A stretch of 64,000 nucleotides of DNA from Choanephora cucurbitarum (taxonomy: Eukaryota > Mucoromycota > Mucoromycetes > Mucorales > Choanephoraceae): positions 28,602 to 92,601 of the forward strand of contig JAIWNI010000111.1 of assembly GCA_025331435.1 (NCBI GenBank), in the 5' to 3' direction. Positions within the stretch are counted from its first letter, which is position 1. Each line of letters begins with the position of its first letter. The position numbers and the translations under genes are program-made. The notes under the pieces are model-generated. The model was not told the DNA's origin and ran no database searches. It saw nothing but the letters and a program-made list of their open reading frames with translations. This document shows, one piece after another, positions 21,616 through 33,480 of the stretch.

Positions 21616-23288
21616 AAATATTCCAAACTTGTACAGATATAACACCCCCCCCCCTTTTGAAGCATTCCCTCTCTCTCTTATTTTTGTCTATAGTTTCACT
21701 TATCTTCCCTTCATATTGTCTCATTTAGAAATCAAAATTTTCATTTACTTACTGTTTCATCCAACTTGCCTCTATAATAAACAATAACATAAGCATTGGT
21801 TTATCAAGGCCATAAGCTAGTACAATAGTTGCTCAGTTTAGGGGTTTAAAAACAGCTCTTTAGAGCTCAAATCGCTTTAAGTGCCATTTAATTCAAGAGT
21901 TATGCTCAATATAAGAGTAGCATTTCAACACGCTTGAACAAAGCGACTATTGCGAAATAGACTACGAAATGAAAAAGAGAGAACTATATTCATGTATTGA
22001 GGTTGAATGAGAAGCGAGCCTCATTGATGTCCATCAATGTCTTTTTGTCTTGGAAAAATAAATTGATTTCAGTTACAGATGTCAACCAAAATACCTCACA
22101 CTCCTCTTGAAATATTCAGCAATATGCATAAAAAGAATCTGCTTGGTTAAGTAGTCTAATGCTGAATAGGACACCCAAGATCCTGATAGATCAACGAATT
22201 GCGATAAAGCCAAGCATTACAGTAGCCATTTGATACAGGCGTGTTTGATATTCTTTCATACTTCTTTTCAGGTGTAATTCCATCATTCACTACTAAACCA
22301 AGTGATTACTATATTCTATATATGCATTATGTGGTCAATGTCATCAAAGTAAAATGAGAATACATTTCAAAGAAAGAAAAAAAAGAGAAAGCTAATAAGT
22401 AATACACATGCTGATAAATGAATTTGATGTTTACTAAAGACCAGCTTTTTCAAGAAAAAAGATATCTGTTGATCAGATAACGAAAAGGAGAACAAAACAA
22501 CAGCACTGCCACTCTGTATCACTGCCCAAGCATCTTTTTTTCATTCGGAGCAATCGAAGTTATCATCCCAAATGATCACAAGCAAATCCCCAGTTCGACA
22601 CAATGTTCCTGTCATGATGTCTTGAAAAGAAGAAATATGGCTGCGTGTATCTGTTTTCATCTTACAAACCTATCCTATGGCTTTCTAAACATAAGCCATT
22701 AGAAGAAGACAACAACAGCCTGATGCAGATCAAGCTATTGTAAGACATAAACAGCAATTTGTGGCTTGAAAAGTGTATTGAAGGATTTGCAAGGCTCTTG
22801 TCTAGTTATTCACTTTGAAATAGCTGCTTACTTATCACCAGTCTCGAGAACAAGGACACCTGGCATTATGATTCCAGCTGACCAACTGAAAGACAATATC
22901 ACACTTTTTTCTCTCTCTCTGTCTTTTTTTTTTCTATTTGTAAACAAACAAGAAATACAAACGTTCCTTTTCTTTTAACTGTGGCGTCTATCTTGTCCTT
23001 TCTCCAAATAATAATAAAAAGGGCTTGTTAAGAGAGAAATTACAAGTTCATTTTACTGTCGTCATTTTTATTTTCAGCAAATCATAGCACTATTGGCCAA
23101 AAAAGTAAATCGAAATGGGCTACCACATTGCTCACTAATAAATATTTTTCTTCCCTTTCTCTCTCTTTCTTTCTTTTTCTTTTTTTTCTCTCTTTCTTTC
23201 TCTTCTTCTACTTACTCTTTCTTCCTTCCTCTTCTTTTTTAATCCTTTTCTTACTAAACATCTACTTTTCTAACTGTTAGATAAAAAA
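21616..23288. other. Long intergenic region
   Basis: About 1.7 kb without a recognisable gene. It includes the 3' flank of ornithine carbamoyltransferase with a C-run at 21645-21654. At the right end, a C/T-rich tract (about 23143-23245) sits before the YPT1 start codon and is probably its 5' UTR or promoter. No repeat or RNA gene identified. Confidence 0.45.
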
Positions 23289-24180
23289 ATGAACCCTGAA
23301 TAGTAAGTGTAGTTTTGTGAGATGAGATGAGCTTGTTGTATTAAACTCTTGTTTGTTTGTTGTTCATTACTCTCTTAGCGACTATTTGTTTAAGCTCTTG
23401 CTTATTGGCGACTCTGGTGTAGGCAAGTCTTGTCTCTTATTACGTTTTGCAGATGACACCTATACTGAGAGCTACATCTCTACTATTGGTGTTGACTTTG
23501 TAAGTCACCTGACTTTAGATAGCCAAGAAATTTGTATTCATGTAACCTCTCTATAGAAAATCAGAACTATTGAACTTGAAGGAAAGACTGTCAAGTTGCA
23601 AATTGTAAGTTATCATCTTATTTTTAAGGAGGGAGAGAAAATAGGAGAGAAAAATAAACTTATATGCCTATTCTAGTGGGACACAGCTGGTCAAGAACGT
23701 TTCCGTACAATCACTTCCTCTTATTACAGAGGTGCACACGGTATTATTGTAGTCTATGATGTGACTGACGGAGACAGTTTCAACAATGTCAAGCAATGGT
23801 TGCAAGAAATTGACCGCTATGCTGCTGAAGGTGTCAACAAGTTATTAGTTGGTAATAAGAGTGACTTGGTTGATAAAAAGGTGGTTGATACAAACCAAGC
23901 AAAGGTAAAATAAGAGATATGAGAGAAAGAAAGAAAGGGCGAAAATAGATTGGAAATGGCTGATATCGTTCTTTAGGAATTTGCTGATAGTCTCAAAATC
24001 CCTCTTTTGGAAACCTCAGCCAAAGACTCTACTAATGTTGAACAAGCTTTCTTGACAATGGCCAAGCAAATTAAGGACAGAATGGGTTCAACCATGCAAC
24101 AACAACAACAAGCCAAGTCAACCGTTAAGGTCGGCCAAGGTGCTGCTGTTCAACCCCAACCTTCTGGTGGTTGTTGTTAA
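23289..24180 (+). CDS. YPT1: Rab1-type small GTPase Ypt1
   Basis: Five exons, 23289..23302, 23379..23499, 23557..23604, 23677..23904, 23977..24180, 204 residues. The protein begins [20 protein letters not shown], the canonical Ypt1/Rab1 start, and shows the P-loop GDSGVGKS, effector [31 protein letters not shown] and ETSAK. It ends GGCC, the double cysteine that is geranylgeranylated. Ypt1 controls vesicle tethering from ER to Golgi and early autophagy. The first exon encodes only four complete codons plus two bases. Identification is near certain. Confidence 0.98.
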
Positions 24181-24450
24181 ATCTCATTATTTCCATTTTT
24201 CTTTTTTCTTTCCTTTTTCTATCTATTCTCATACAAATAATAGTTGATAAATACACTATGTGAATGGAGCTGATACAACACATACCTTTTTTCTCTTATA
24301 TATGTTCCAAAAAAAAAAATACAAATCTTTTTTTTTCTTTATTATTATAACCGACCACAATGCCGAATGCATTTGGCTTAAAATGTTGTCTATCCTTTCT
24401 TTTCAAAACAATGGAAGGCTTCTTTTTTTTTTCTTATTTTCTTTCTTTCA

Positions 24451-25432
24451 ATGTGGCAACTATTAGATGGTAGACACTTTCTTTGGGATTATGGGTCTAC
24501 TCCACTATCCAACCTGAGCACAATTTATTTTAGTTGGGTCACTTATTTTATTGGCATTATCTGCTTTCGTTGGTATATGGCAGAGAAGACTCGTATTCAA
24601 AAGTCCCATTCTATCTTGATATGCTATAATCTACTGATGACGATCGCCAGTCTTTATGTATGGCATTTGTCTACTTGGTCATTATGGAAAACACTGATGC
24701 ATCTCAAGAAACACCAACCTATGCACTGTCATCTAACGCCTACAGATTCCAATCAGAACGAAGGGTGGATGTTCTATGCCATGTACCTTTGTTATTTATT
24801 ACGCTATTGTGCGTATATGGATACTGTCATACTAGTATTAAGAAAGGTTAGTATACCAATCACTTTCTTTAGTTTTGTGCAACTCAACCCGCATTATGAC
24901 AGAAACCAATTCCTTTTTTACACTGGTATCAGCATATGTTTGTCATTCTCCTCATTTGGTCGTGGTTACAAGATCAGAACATATTTGGAAGGTAATATAA
25001 AAAGAAACATGATGGGAAATTCACAATTTAATTTCGCCATATTCCCACTTTGTATCCAAGTTTCGCGGTCTCCGCTATCAGCCTTGTACAGACATTTCGG
25101 TACTTTTACTTTTTTTACAATGGCGTTAATCTAGGTTACAAACAATGGATCAAGGTAACACTTTTTTATTTCGATATCTATAATTGCTGACAAAACCCTG
25201 TTAGTCTCTGGTCTTCTTATTGGAGATTGTCCAATTCATTACAGGCATTGTGCTAACTGGCTACCAAGTCAAGATTTGTCCCCAGTCTAATTGTGTCTTA
25301 CTTTCGGCAAGTATCAATGTGACTATGGTCTATATGGTAGTCAAGTATTACGACTCAAGTGAGAAAGTAGTAGCCACCACAAGGGACCACTATAAAAGAA
25401 GAAATAGCCAAAAAAAGACGAAAATTACATAA
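24451..25432 (+). CDS. ELO family fatty-acid elongase (divergent)
   Basis: Four exons, 24451..24846, 24903..24991, 25061..25154, 25205..25432, 268 residues. It is a multi-pass membrane protein with ELO landmarks in order: CAYMDTVILVLRKK (the usual KxxExxDT block), FLHWYQHMFVIL at 137-148 where the histidine box sits, FRYFYFFYNG in place of MYxYY, and LEIVQFITG in place of TxxQxxQ. The C-terminus is Lys/Arg-rich (KRRNSQKKTKIT), as in ER-retained membrane proteins. ELO proteins condense malonyl-CoA with acyl-CoA in the ER. Here the box reads HWYQH instead of HxxHH, so activity may differ. The intron 2 acceptor (CCAAG) is the least certain junction. Confidence 0.78.
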
Positions 25433-25567
25433 GAAAATAAATGCGCTTTTTTTATCTTCTGAATGGTGTAACGATCTGCAGTTTTAACTTTTCTTTTCCT
25501 CTTTTTCTCATCTATCCTTCTTTCTTCTTTCTTCCTTTAACTTATTTTCTTTTTGTATCTCTTTAGA

Positions 25568-28434
25568 ATGAACGAACTCGAATCAGATATATTTATTTCA
25601 GGATCAGGTAAGAAAAAAACCAAATGTTCCCCTTTTAAATTGACTCTTAAAAGCCTTACTTTCGCTCAAAAGGAATCTCGGGCATGTATTCAGCCATTCT
25701 GTTCTCTAAAATTGGACTCTCTGTTCATATTACAGGTAAAGTAAATGAGAAGAGTTCATTCGAAACAGAGAATAAACCCTTCTTTTTTTTCCTACCAGAC
25801 AAACTCAGCAGCCAATTTCCTCGTCAGAATGAGCTATTATTGTTTACACCTCGAAGTTTACAGTTACTTCAACAGTTGGGCCTATTGAATGCCATCAGTC
25901 AGAAAGGCACACGACATCACAAATTCGACATTTACTACCAAGACAAACTCAGCTCACCATCAGATCAAGAGAGCATTCGTCTTTGGGAAAATGACTCGAC
26001 TGAATTCAACTATTGCATTTCATGCGAAAAAAGTATCGTTCATCAGCTATTTAAAGAACATCTCGAACAGCTGGGCATCACCATCGATTATAAGCAAGAA
26101 GTTCTCAATATCGAAAACCAACCGATCGCCAAGTCAGCTTACTCTCAGCGCTCTCTTTCTTCTCCAGACATCTATGCATTATCCTCTTCTCTGATGAGCA
26201 TGAGCATGTATTATCAATATCGACCCTTACCAGCACCTGAGGAGTCCGGCTCATCTACCAAATCCGTCTTCCTCAAAAACACGGATACACAGGCACTTAA
26301 GGTTTTGAGGTCAAGTGTTATTATTGGCGCAGATGGGCCAACAAGTTTTGTAAGACAAAGATTAGGTATTATTTTCGATCTCCACTTTCTTTCTTGCTTG
26401 GTCATTCATCTTTAACTCTAGGTATACCATTGAGAAGCAATCAAGGAAGTACAAAATCCACAAGAATATTCTATACTTTACAAATCAACGTCACTGCCAC
26501 CAATTTCCCTAGTGCTAAGCAAATCTCTGTTGTGTGTAAAAACAAAGATATTTTGTATATTATAGGTACAAAAAGAAAGAAAAAGAAACTTTAAATTTAT
26601 TTTGATTTTAATTTTTTTTGTGTATAGGTCAACAACACCAGCTTTTTGTTACATTTGAGCATAAACCTAGCTGGAGCAAAGTGTCGATTGATCAAGAGAT
26701 ACCTGTTCAATTGGCTGTGAATCACATTCGCTCTGTTCTTGAACCTTACAAAATCGAATTTGGCAAAGTCAAGAGTTATACACGATGGAATGGTATGTTT
26801 AATGTACTTCTGTTGTAGATTTAACTCATGCTTTATTTTAAGGAGGAGATCAAAGTATGTCTGAAGAATACAGTGTAGACGCAAGCTGTTTTTTTATTGG
26901 AAGTGCTGCACAACTAATTCACCCACCTGGCATGTTTGATATCAACGTTCACCTTGAGCAAGTCCGCAATATGTGCTGGAAAGTAGCCCTGAACTTAAAA
27001 AATCGTGCCTCGCCTCAACTACTACAGACATTTGAAACTGAAATGAAATCAAAGACAGAAGAAGCTATTTGTGCTTCAAACACTCTCATGAACTTCATTG
27101 GTGATTATTTTAAGATTCAAGAGGAGGAAGGCGGCTCATTGAGTCTGAATGGATCTTATTTGCAAGACTTTGTCTATCAGCTAAGACGATTGAAGCACTA
27201 TTTTGTCGGAGATAGTTTGCTTCCTATCAACACATTAAACTATCAGCATGAATATGATATCCACGATGATGACGATGAAGACGGTAGACTCAATGACAAT
27301 GGCAGTAATATGAGTGGCTCTTCATTCGTCTTTATGGCGCCACCCTCCTCACCACCTTCACCTCATACACTTACTTATTTAAAAGCAAGACCTGGTTGCT
27401 TAGCACCACATGCCAGAGTTAAACCTTATTCATTACTCCAGTTATCATCCCAGAATACAGGATCCGCTAAACCTGTTCTGTCGCCAACACCCTCCACTCA
27501 AACCTCAACACCAAGATCACCCACTCAACCGACACACCCCAAATCATCAGACACACCAGACCAAGAAGATCCATCTTCAAAACAACGTTCGCCTTCTTCG
27601 GTCACTACCGGCAATATATCATCCACCATCTTTTCTGTATTCCAGAAAAACCTAAATGGCAACTCAAAGAAACGCAACAGTAACACATCACCTCCGCCCA
27701 GCCCTACCACACTTACCATGTTCAATGAGCGATGGAAATCGATCAAGACCAACTGTCCATCACTCTCTGACTGTGTCCGTCAATACAACAAGGACACCGG
27801 CTTCACCCTCTTGATCTTTTGCGGTCCTCTTCAGCAAGACTCACTGGATCGTGTGCAGGCTTGTGTACGTCAGCTCAATCTGCCCATGTCTTTTATTCAT
27901 CGCTATGAGCAGCATGCACCTTCCTTCTATATCCATCCACGATACAGTTTTGGTGCCAAATCCCTCTCTTCTCTCTCGACTGTCTCTTCAGATCCAAAGA
28001 ATTCTCTAGATACCCCTCGTACCTCAATAGATTCACATCGTCATTCAGGTTCATCCGATACGTATTCACCGCATGCACTGTTTTCCACACCTCTCTTTAG
28101 TTGCTTGTTTATCACCAGTTCATGTAAAAAGGAAGCAGCCAAATACCTTACCGATACACCGGTCAGTGTAGTGCATTCGACTTTTCCTTCAGGCCTAGCT
28201 CAAGTCTATCTGGATCACGATCAACAGTGCTATAAAGCCTATGACATTCAGCTGCATCGTCCTGAGATTGTGGTGATTCGACCAGATGGTTATATTGGAA
28301 CACGCGTCATAATTCAGCCCGAGAATGAAGAGCAGAGCTTTGAGCGTTTGAATATGTACTTTGATTCCTTTTTAAGTCCCTTTGTAGATATGGAAAGTGC
28401 TGCTGCTGTTGTGGCAGCTAGTTATGATTGTTAA
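25568..28434 (+). CDS. FAD-dependent monooxygenase-like protein (PHBH/phenol hydroxylase fold)
   Basis: Six exons, 25568..25607, 25673..25735, 25799..26365, 26422..26565, 26628..26792, 26843..28434, all in phase 1, 856 residues. The dinucleotide-binding motif GSGISG is at 12-17, formed across the first splice. The DG motif IIGADGPTSFVRQRLG is at about 207-223. The third FAD block reads FFIGSAAQLIHPPG (about 343-356), where GDAAH is expected. A Ser/Pro/Thr-rich insertion of about 160 residues follows (roughly 470-630). The C-terminus has a thioredoxin-like module ending IVVIRPDGYIGTRV, as in phenol hydroxylases. Typical members hydroxylate aromatic substrates with NADPH and O2. The changed GD motif makes catalysis uncertain. 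Its stop is 26 bp from that of the convergent gene. Confidence 0.82.
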
Positions 28435-28460
28435 TAATTATATAAAATATAGTAATTTAT

Positions 28461-29523
28461 TTAATCCACATCTTCAACAATAAGATGATAAGGTCGAGTA
28501 TCATGAAGTGATTCTTTGATAGGAAAAGAAGAGGATGAAGCGGAGTGAGTGACATGTTGTTGGTAATAATCAAAGTCATCTAAGGTGCATGATTCTCTCC
28601 AATTCTTGATACCTCTGATGTAATTCTCATGGAGATCGTACTTGTACTCATCCAACTTTTCCATATTTTCAATGGCCAATTCACGTCCAATGCGTTGGAT
28701 CTCTTGTCCGCGCAATGTCATCTTTTCTGCCTGTTGAATGGCAGCATCCAAAAGGTCGCCTAATTCAATATTCATAAGACTTTTTTTCTTCTTTTAAGCT
28801 AAAGGCATCTCTTTACCTGTAGCAGTAACCAATTTACCCATCACTAAGCGCAACACATGATCATACCAAAATGATACAAGTGGTACAGACTGAAGTAGCC
28901 CTAATCTTTTTTTTAGAGCGATTGTTACGAATAAGCATGTGATTATTCAAACCTTCTAGAGTCCAACTATCTTCTTGTTTATAGATCTTGAGTAGTCCAC
29001 TATCTTTTTCTGTTTCTTTAAAGTGAAGTGTGGTAATAGCAGGTATCTTGAGTTGAATGAGCGACGGAAGGATATAAGGGGAAATGGTCTGTGTCAAATG
29101 AATCACAGCTGTATGTCTATCATTCAGTTTAGAGAGTGTTGGCACTTGTCTTGTTCTTACCCATCAAACACAATGTTATCAATCATTGGCTCTGTCCTGT
29201 TCATGGTTTGCCATACTGTGTAGACACTGATGAAAAGTATCAGTTTGCTTGTTATTTAGAAAAAGAAATAGCCATGATTTACTATTGAATGTTCAAGACA
29301 CCTTCCGTACTCATGATAGGAGATGAGAGTGATGCATCTTCAAAGAAATAGAATTCCAATATCCTCTTTCGCTTAACTGTGTTGTATGAGAATAAGCCTT
29401 CTACGATATCTATTTGAACATCATTTGAGTCTACTGTTTGCTCAATTGACGCTTTGTTTTCTATTACAAACTTTTTATAAGTGCTGAAGGAGAGACTTGA
29501 GAATCACTACCGATATCCGACAT
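28461..29523 (-). CDS. Uncharacterised NTF2/SnoaL-like protein, probable frameshift near the 5' end
   Basis: Five exons, complement(28461..28759, 28817..28900, 28953..29116, 29161..29226, 29283..29523). Exons 2-5 close perfectly in phase. Exon 1 does so only if one base is missing near the A-run at about 29478-29482: the frame from ATG 29523 ends after 19 codons, while the frame with family-like sequence (KRKRILEFYFFEDASL) starts just beyond it. With one extra base the product has 284 residues. Recognisable blocks are VYTVWQTMNRTEPMIDNIVF, AVIHLTQTISPYILP, ITTLHF...SGLLKIYKQEDSWTLEG and FWYDHVLRLVMGKLVTATG. These resemble a family of NTF2-fold (SnoaL-like) proteins of unknown role. The break may be a sequence error, an unseen 5' exon or true inactivation. 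Confidence 0.6.
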
Positions 29524-30315
29524 AATGTTTGAAAAGAAAAATAAAAGAAAAATAAAAGAAAAAAAAAGAAGAAGGAAGGTCTTTAGGGTTTCTATGTATT
29601 TTTCTTTTATAAAAGGAAATGGATGTTGACCAATTGCATTTGGTTTTGGACGACCTTATCATGAACACAAACAAAAAGTATAATTTCTATAGTCCTTACT
29701 CAAATGTGTATAAATTCTTCCATTAAATATCTACAGCTTCAATTGCACTGAACTATGGCACAGTAAAAGAGCTGAAATGTTGTCATTTATTCCTTATTAC
29801 CATTGCATAACCTAAAGAAAGTTGTCTTTATAAATAGACTCTTAACTTGACGAAAATATCTAACGCGCAATCTACTCTTTTCCCACTTAATGATCTAAAC
29901 GTCATTTGCATCTTACAGAGGTTTCTCTCTACTCATTTCTATATCAGCTCTATAAAGAAGTGGTTCTGTAGCTTATGAGCGCTTTTTCAAAATGATGCTT
30001 CAGAAAAAAATGTAGTTGTTTGCTATAGAACACATAGTGCCTTTTTTTTAACTTGAAGAGATAAGCACTCCTTTTCTCGCAAAGCGAACAAAGAGGAAGG
30101 CTGTCTTAGTTCTTTGCAGAAACTCTTTTCTTTTCTTTATATATATGTACACTATAAGGTGCAATATGACCAAGTTGTTTGATACAGTCTGCTTCTCATT
30201 TTTAGCAGTAGCTGATTTCCAAAAACTATGAAAAGTGCATGAAAGCCCAATCGTATAGGGCCAGCACTCTTTTTTTTTGTCAAGTTATTTAGCTTTTCTC
30301 TTTAAACACAAAATT
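29524..30315. other. Divergent intergenic region
   Basis: 792 bp between the starts of the NTF2-like gene (leftward) and the derlin gene (rightward). It is AT-rich, with an AAATAAAAGAAA repeat close to the left gene (29538-29565). No other feature is recognised. Confidence 0.45.
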
Positions 30316-31477
30316 ATGCCAACACCTTTAGAGAACTGGTTCAATGAGATCCCACCCATCACACGTATATATATATCTGCAGCCTGTTGCACCAGTATAG
30401 CAGTGGTATGCATTCTTTAGTACCTGAATGACTGATCTTGACTCAAATCGTCTCTTATTATCTAATGAGTAGCAAATGGGCTTTATTCACCCTTTACAAC
30501 TATGGCTTAATTATGAAAGTATTGCTCGCGACTTTCAGGTAACCTGTTCTTTTCATGCTTTGTATTGCTTGAGCTAATGATTCTTTTAAAGTGGTGGCGG
30601 TTGATTACCAATTTCTTTTATTTCGGCCCATTATCTATTGACTTTTGCTTTCATATATTCTTCCTGTAAGTTTACAACCCTATCAAGTAACCTATCTTAA
30701 CCATATCTTTAGGGCAAGATACAGTCGAATGATGGAAGAAGGCTTTTATAGAAACAGACCTGCAGATTATGTTTGGTTGATGTTATTCTCAGCTAGTGTT
30801 TTATTGGTTATATCAGTACAGTATTATTGCATGATTTCTTTCATTTATTATATCATTTGAGGGCCTTATGTGAAGCTGACAGATATAGGTTGCTGTGCCA
30901 TTCGCTAGTTTACCTTTTATGGGGTCCGCTCTTTCCTTTACAATGGTCTATATTTGGGCAAGAAGAAATCCGTATGTCCGACTCAACTTCTTGGGCCTCG
31001 TTGTCTTTACTGCACCTTATCTACCTTGGGTTCTGTTAATGTTCTCTCTCTGTCTTGGAGGCCAAATTCCAACAGGTGATATCTTGGGTGTATTGGTTGG
31101 ACATATCTATTATTTCTTTGAAGATGTTTGGCCTCGCGATCCAATGAGTGGTGGTAAGAAATGGTTAGCCACGCCAAGACTTATGTAAGTAATTAATTAT
31201 TGGTACATGCCAATTGACACGTAACTTATTCTTCTTTCTTAGTCGTTGGTTAATCGAAGGCAATCGACCTAGAGATGATAGTATTGATATTGTAGAGCCG
31301 GAAGAGGAACAACAGCAACAGGAACATGTTGCACAGACAACAGAGGAGACAGTTGAAATTGTTGAAGATCAGGCATCTTCTTCCGAGAAAACGAATGAAA
31401 ATGAACATGTTTCACCCGAGAATTCAAAAGAACCTTCATCTTTAGAGACTCCTTCATCTTCATCACTGTCAACTTGA
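30316..31477 (+). CDS. Derlin (Der1/Dfm1-like) ER membrane protein
   Basis: Six exons, 30316..30405, 30473..30538, 30592..30665, 30713..30815, 30889..31184, 31243..31477, 287 residues. It starts MPTPLENWFNEIPPITRIYI and shows the derlin blocks QWWRLITNFFYFG, LARYSRMMEEGFYRNRPADY and GHIYYFFEDVWP. Derlins are inactive rhomboid-fold proteins that help pull misfolded proteins from the ER for degradation (ERAD) with Hrd1 and Cdc48. The core has six predicted membrane segments; the cytosolic tail after RPRDDS is acidic and Gln/Glu/Ser-rich. I see no clear SHP box for Cdc48 binding, but the tail is divergent. Identification is firm. Confidence 0.93.
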
Positions 31478-31634
31478 AACGAACGCAAAGACTTATGTAC
31501 ATTTATACTTTTTTTTTACTTCGTGTACCTGTGTAACTATTTGAGTAACTCTAAATTTATTAAATAAACAAGAAAGCACAAGTTTATTCTTTTTTTTTCT
31601 CTCTCTCTTCATCTCTATTTCTTTTACATGTCAA

Positions 31635-33480
31635 ATGGGCAACAGTCAATCCGATACGCGAACAATGTATTCAACAAGGAGCCATGTTCCTAACCATTTA
31701 AAGCCGATAAAAAACAAAAAAAAAGACATTCGACAGAAATCAGCCAATGTTGCTAAAGACGAAGAGGAACAGAAGAAACAAGAAGCTCTTCAGAAGCCTC
31801 TTCCACCCATCTTAAACATTCCTGCTGTTATAGTGAATGATACTGAAACAGCTGAGTTTGCAGATGAATTAGCCTCTTACGCTGGATCAGGCCCACGAGG
31901 TGCTTTTCACTGGTTTAAGGGCAGACGATATATCAATCATGACAACGATGTAAATAGAAAGAAACAAAATAGATTGAATCGGCATTGACCTTATCCTATG
32001 CTCCTCTCTTCTTCTTCTTTTTTTCTGTTATAGAGTGGCCTGGATAAAAACCTCTTGCCAAACGATCAACTTGAATTAGATAGACAACGTGTGTTATCAT
32101 TTATCATCCGCTGGGCATTTAGGGGGTAAGTCCATAATACAATAGATATTAAACGCATGACTCATGTTTTTTCTTTCTTTATAATCCAGCGATATATCTG
32201 CGCCTATTGAATCCAGTTTACGTAAGGGACTTAACGCGCTCAACGTGGGGTAAATGTTTAATTATAACTCTGAATGATAACTGACACTAACGTAATTTAT
32301 CACCATTAAGTTGTGGCCCAGGAATGTGGGTAAGATATCTAAAACAGCATAAAAAGAAAGAAAAAAGATCGATTGTGCCAACACTAATCTTTGTTCGTAC
32401 TACCTTCTCCATTTAGACCGGACATCATATTATTGACATGGCATTAGATCATCCTCGTTCACAATTTACCGTGGTTGACGTCTGTGATCTTCTACCGCCC
32501 GATTTTGAAGAGACCAACACGATCAGGTCAGGTACATCTTCAAGCATCTCAGCAACACCATCCTTACAACACAAAAACAAAACATTTACGCCAGTTCATC
32601 CAAAACTATTGAAAAAGGTGCAAACAACTGGCAAGAATCTCTCTGCAGAAGATATGACTAGCGGCAGTGATATTCAGAGCCGCTTCTCTCATGTTGATGA
32701 TACTACCTCTATCTCTACCTGCAGTGAATTACACGATGAGTCAATTTCCAGAACCGACCATCTGTTCAAAAGTAGCACTATTGCCGTATCACGAAAAATA
32801 TTGCCCAACCTCGATTTTTATGAAGCTGATGTTTTGAATGCCGAATTACCATTTGAAGATGATCAGTTTGATTTTGTGCAGCTTAGACTTGTCACTACTG
32901 CTTTTACACTCTCCGATTGGCAAAAAGCGATGAAAGAGGTCATTCGTGTCACTAAGCCTGGAGGTTACATTCAATTGTTAGAAATTGATTATTATACATT
33001 CAATCTTGGCCGTAATGGAAGACAATGGGAAACTGACTGTAACTATTGATCTATACACTTAATTCTCGGTATATCATCTCATCTTATTTTCTTTATGTAG
33101 TGATTGAGGCAATTAGAAAAAAGAGAAATATGGAGCCACGCATGGCATGTCATCTGCCTGACTTGCTGAAAGCCATAGGTGCAACTGAAATCTCATCTAA
33201 ACTCGTTTCGATCCCTTGTGGTTCATGGGGTTTAGATCTCGGCATATTATGGAAAAATAATATGGAATCCTTTGCTGAATCAACTGCACCTGTGTTTAGT
33301 AAGTTGTTGGGCTGTACAGCTGCTGAATACATAGCAAAGTGGCGCATCTTGAGAGAAGAAGCCGATAAGGAGAGATGCTTTACTAATTTCCATTCTGCTT
33401 GGGGAAGAAAGCCAGCAGGCTATGACAGCAAAACTGCTGTTAATTGGTCCCTATGTCCCCCATTCTGTAAAAATCCCTAA
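31635..33480 (+). CDS. Class I SAM-dependent methyltransferase with myristoylation-type N-terminus
   Basis: Six exons, 31635..31949, 32034..32125, 32190..32249, 32311..32329, 32417..33038, 33101..33480, 495 residues. Exon 4 has only 19 nt and, with the preceding GG, encodes GCGPGMW, the heart of SAM motif I (LNVGCGPGMWTGHHIIDMA). Motif IV-like FDFVQLRLVTTAF and the post-motif VTKPGGYIQLLEIDYY follow. A Ser/Thr-rich insertion of about 100 residues lies between the second and third strands. The N-terminus MGNSQSDTR fits the N-myristoylation pattern, which would place it on membranes. The substrate is unknown; this methyltransferase type is expanded in Mucoromycota as far as I recall. An overlapping ATG at 31628 opens a short out-of-frame reading. 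Confidence 0.85.
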
